Assembly: GCA_030037575.1 (NCBI GenBank)
Contig: JASHRB010000487.1
Span: 1 to 6,467 of the forward strand
DNA from: Candidatus Sulfotelmatobacter sp.
GTDB taxonomy: Bacteria; Acidobacteriota; Terriglobia; Terriglobales; Acidobacteriaceae
Length of the DNA: 6,467 nucleotides
Direction: 5' to 3'
Made by a program: the position numbers and the translations under genes. Shown here piece by piece: positions 4,821 to 6,467 of the stretch (positions are counted from its first letter, which is position 1; the number at the start of each line of letters is the position of its first letter). The notes below the pieces were generated by a model that did not search any database, was not told the origin of the DNA, and worked only from the letters and a program-made list of their open reading frames with translations.

Positions 4821-5897
4821 ATGAGCGTTACCAACCCAGTTAGCGCCCTGATCCAGCCACTTGGGGAGATGCCGCCCGAGTCCGTCGTCTTCGGCTCAAC
4901 CGACGCCATGCACGCCTTGCGCGAGCGCCTGGCCAAAATCGCGGGCGCAAACGTCCCCGTGCTTATCCAAGGCGAAAGCGGCACAGGCAAAGACATCATC
5001 GCGCGCATGATCCATGTGTCCTCGCCCTGGAAGACTGGACCTTGGGTGAAGGTGAACTGTCCGGCAATCCCCGGCACGCTGCTCGAAAGCGAACTCTTCG
5101 GCTACGAAAAAGGAGCCTTTACCGGCGCCTACGGCTCCAAGCCCGGCCGCGTCGAAATGGCCCACCGCGGCACGCTGTTTCTCGACGAAATCTCGGAGCT
5201 CGACATGGCCCTGCAGTCGAAACTGCTGCAGCTCCTGCAGGATGGCCAGTTCTGTCGCATCGGCGCCCAGGAAGATAAAAGAGTCGAAGTCCGTGTGGTC
5301 TGCGCGACCAATCGCAAGCTGGAAGAAGAAATCATCAACGGAACTTTCCGCAGCGATCTTTTCTATCGCATCAACGTCGTCAATCTGCACATTCCGGCGT
5401 TGCGCGAGCGCTCGTCCGACATTCCCCAGTTGGTCAGCTATTTCATCGAGCACTACAACCGCAGGTTCAACGGCCGCGCCCCGATGCCGTCCGCCGAACT
5501 GATGAAGGCGCTCATGAGATATCACTGGCCGGGCAACATACGCGAGCTCGAGAATCTGATGAAGCGCTACGTCATCCTCGGCAGCGAAGATTCCATCTCC
5601 GGCGATCTTCGCCCCCACGAGCCCGATCTCTTCTCCGCTGATATACCGGTCGACGGCCAGGTTTCGCTGAAAAAAATCACGCGTCAGGCCGTCCGCGAAC
5701 TCGAGCGCAAAATTATTTTGAAGGTCTTGCAGCACCACCATTGGAACCGAAAGCAAGCGGCAAAGGCGCTGAACATCAGTTACCGCGCCCTGCTCTATAA
5801 GATTCGCGACGCCGGTCTGCCTTCCAATCGCACGCCCAGATCCGGGGCGCACGAGGACGCGCAAGCAGCGGTCAACGAAACCGCCGCGGCGGATTGA
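4821..5897 (+). CDS. Receiver-less sigma-54-dependent transcriptional activator (AAA+–Fis HTH)
   Basis: The product has 358 residues. Only about 22 residues precede the AAA+ domain; an in-frame TAA at 4800-4802 excludes an upstream receiver, and GGGGA lies 9 nt before the ATG. Seen in order: Walker A GESGTGKD 51-58; sigma-54-contacting GAFTGA 98-103; Walker B LFLDE ending at D122/E123; the arginine region RSDLFYRIN; a WPGNIRELENL segment; and a C-terminal Fis-type HTH (about 308-333, ISYRALLYKIR) with a 25-residue polar tail. All parts needed to remodel sigma-54 RNA polymerase are present, but there is no sensory domain, as in PspF and HrpS-like activators. In that class, activity is set by expression level or by a separate inhibitor protein; no inhibitor gene is seen here. 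Its HTH is very similar to that of the response regulator at 1545-2963. No specific orthologue is claimed. Confidence 0.93.
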   Translation: MSVTNPVSALIQPLGEMPPESVVFGSTDAMHALRERLAKIAGANVPVLIQGESGTGKDIIARMIHVSSPWKTGPWVKVNCPAIPGTLLESELFGYEKGAFTGAYGSKPGRVEMAHRGTLFLDEISELDMALQSKLLQLLQDGQFCRIGAQEDKRVEVRVVCATNRKLEEEIINGTFRSDLFYRINVVNLHIPALRERSSDIPQLVSYFIEHYNRRFNGRAPMPSAELMKALMRYHWPGNIRELENLMKRYVILGSEDSISGDLRPHEPDLFSADIPVDGQVSLKKITRQAVRELERKIILKVLQHHHWNRKQAAKALNISYRALLYKIRDAGLPSNRTPRSGAHEDAQAAVNETAAAD

Positions 5898-6363
5898 TCC
5901 AGCACACACACCCGCGAGGCCACACCTACAGTCCCCGGGCTTATGCTGGTGAGGCACTTATTTCTTGCGCCCAAAAATCTATGCAATCTGCCGGCGAGCG
6001 GCTACGCGCAACTCAATAGGTCCCTCGGCCCGCAAGCAGCGGTTCTTCGCTGACCACGGCATTTTCCGTTCGGGTAAAGTTCCGCCGCCTATCCCTGCCG
6101 GGTTTGGCCGGTTGCAGGAGTTTGCACACGCCATCGAGAATTCACAAAGCAAAGATTTAAGCCAGCCCACGCCGGAAACCGGGACCGAAGGCGCGAACGC
6201 TACCCCGCAAGGGGAAAGAATAAAGGGAAGGGCAAATGAGCCGTGCGATCTCAGGGCCGATACGCGGCCGCACGCCGACATGGTTTGGACTTCCGGAGGC
6301 CGATAGGGGTGCACTCCCAGGCTGTCCCCCGATCCCGATTCGCATGGAACTCTTTCGTTGGAA
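5898..6363. other. 466-bp intergenic region between convergent genes, no gene recognised
   Basis: Open frames of about 110-140 codons exist on both strands here, but none shows a domain, a credible Shine-Dalgarno start or a protein-like composition, and one runs into the TPR gene in another frame. A separated CCAGCA/TGCTGG repeat (5899-5904 and 5944-5949) and a CCCC-GCAA-GGGG hairpin (6203-6214) are visible. Neither has a T-run, so no terminator is called for either flanking gene. Confidence 0.5.
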
Positions 6364-6467
6364 CTATCCCCGCAGTTCGGACAGCGCCTTCTTCGCATTG
6401 CTGTCATTGGGGTTGATTTTCAGCACGCGCTCTAATTGCTGCCGCGCCTGTGTTGGCTGATTGACCT
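6364..6467 (-). CDS. TPR-repeat protein, C-terminal end (partial)
   Basis: On the minus strand an open frame enters from the right edge and ends at TAG (6366-6364), giving 33 residues before the stop. The visible segment ends LERVLKINPNDSNAKKALSEL followed by RG, preceded by QARQQ. The A..LE..L..NP.+..A+..L..L spacing is the classic tetratricopeptide-repeat pattern, and a solitary last TPR helix pair followed by a very short tail is common. By family it mediates protein–protein contacts. The rest of the protein, its localisation and its partners are outside the window. It converges with the sigma-54 activator gene. Confidence 0.7.
   Translation of the reverse strand, partial: VNQPTQARQQLERVLKINPNDSNAKKALSELRG

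Noticed and set aside
5899..5949. CCAGCA/TGCTGG as terminator of the orphan activator gene
   Set aside because: A 39-nt loop and no T-run after the stem.
4896..5957. Long minus-strand open frame (about 350 codons) opposite the orphan activator
   Set aside because: Antisense shadow caused by codon bias of the real AAA+ gene; no domain or start signal.
6094..6118. CCTGC/GCAGG hairpin in the right intergenic region
   Set aside because: Short bulged stem without a T-run on either strand; common by chance in GC-rich DNA.
5965..6407. Open frames on both strands in the right-hand intergenic region
   Set aside because: Translations have no recognisable motif, no good Shine-Dalgarno start, and one overlaps the end of the TPR gene in another frame.

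Overview
The window looks like chromosomal DNA from a moderately GC-rich soil bacterium, most likely an acidobacterium (Acidobacteriota, Terriglobia/Koribacter-like). This rests on protein style alone: an SBBP-repeat/DUF11/Ig-like surface protein ending in the helix–basic cluster–helix–short beta tail common in that phylum, next to Fis-type sigma-54 activators. No rRNA, tRNA, CRISPR array or insertion sequence was seen.

Layout. (1) 3-1505, plus strand: the 3' part of a large secreted or surface beta-rich protein, cut by the left edge. (2) 1545-3883, minus strand, convergent with it: a two-gene operon encoding a soluble histidine kinase and then an NtrC-type response regulator. The two genes overlap by ATGA. 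(3) 3884-4228: a regulatory intergenic region with two divergent candidate sigma-54 (-24/-12) promoters, one facing the kinase operon and one facing the PilZ gene, plus several dyads and a 94-bp inverted-repeat element. (4) 4229-4609, plus strand: a single-domain PilZ protein with intact c-di-GMP binding motifs, ending in a strong intrinsic terminator. (5) 4610-4820: a long imperfect inverted repeat and a third candidate sigma-54 promoter. (6) 4821-5897, plus strand: a sigma-54 activator (AAA+ and Fis HTH) with no receiver or other sensory domain. (7) 5898-6363: no convincing gene. (8) 6364-6467, minus strand: the last 33 codons of a TPR protein, cut by the right edge.

How it may work together (inference). 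The kinase phosphorylates the response regulator. The regulator carries GAFTGA, so it should activate sigma-54 RNA polymerase. All three transcription units that begin inside the window have a GG-N10-GC sigma-54 promoter match at a sensible distance from the start codon. The two activators have nearly identical DNA-recognition helices. This suggests a compact, self-feeding sigma-54 circuit (two-component pair, receiver-less activator and c-di-GMP effector), which is the most interesting thing in the window. Its physiological output (pili, motility, exopolysaccharide, stress) cannot be read from the sequence.
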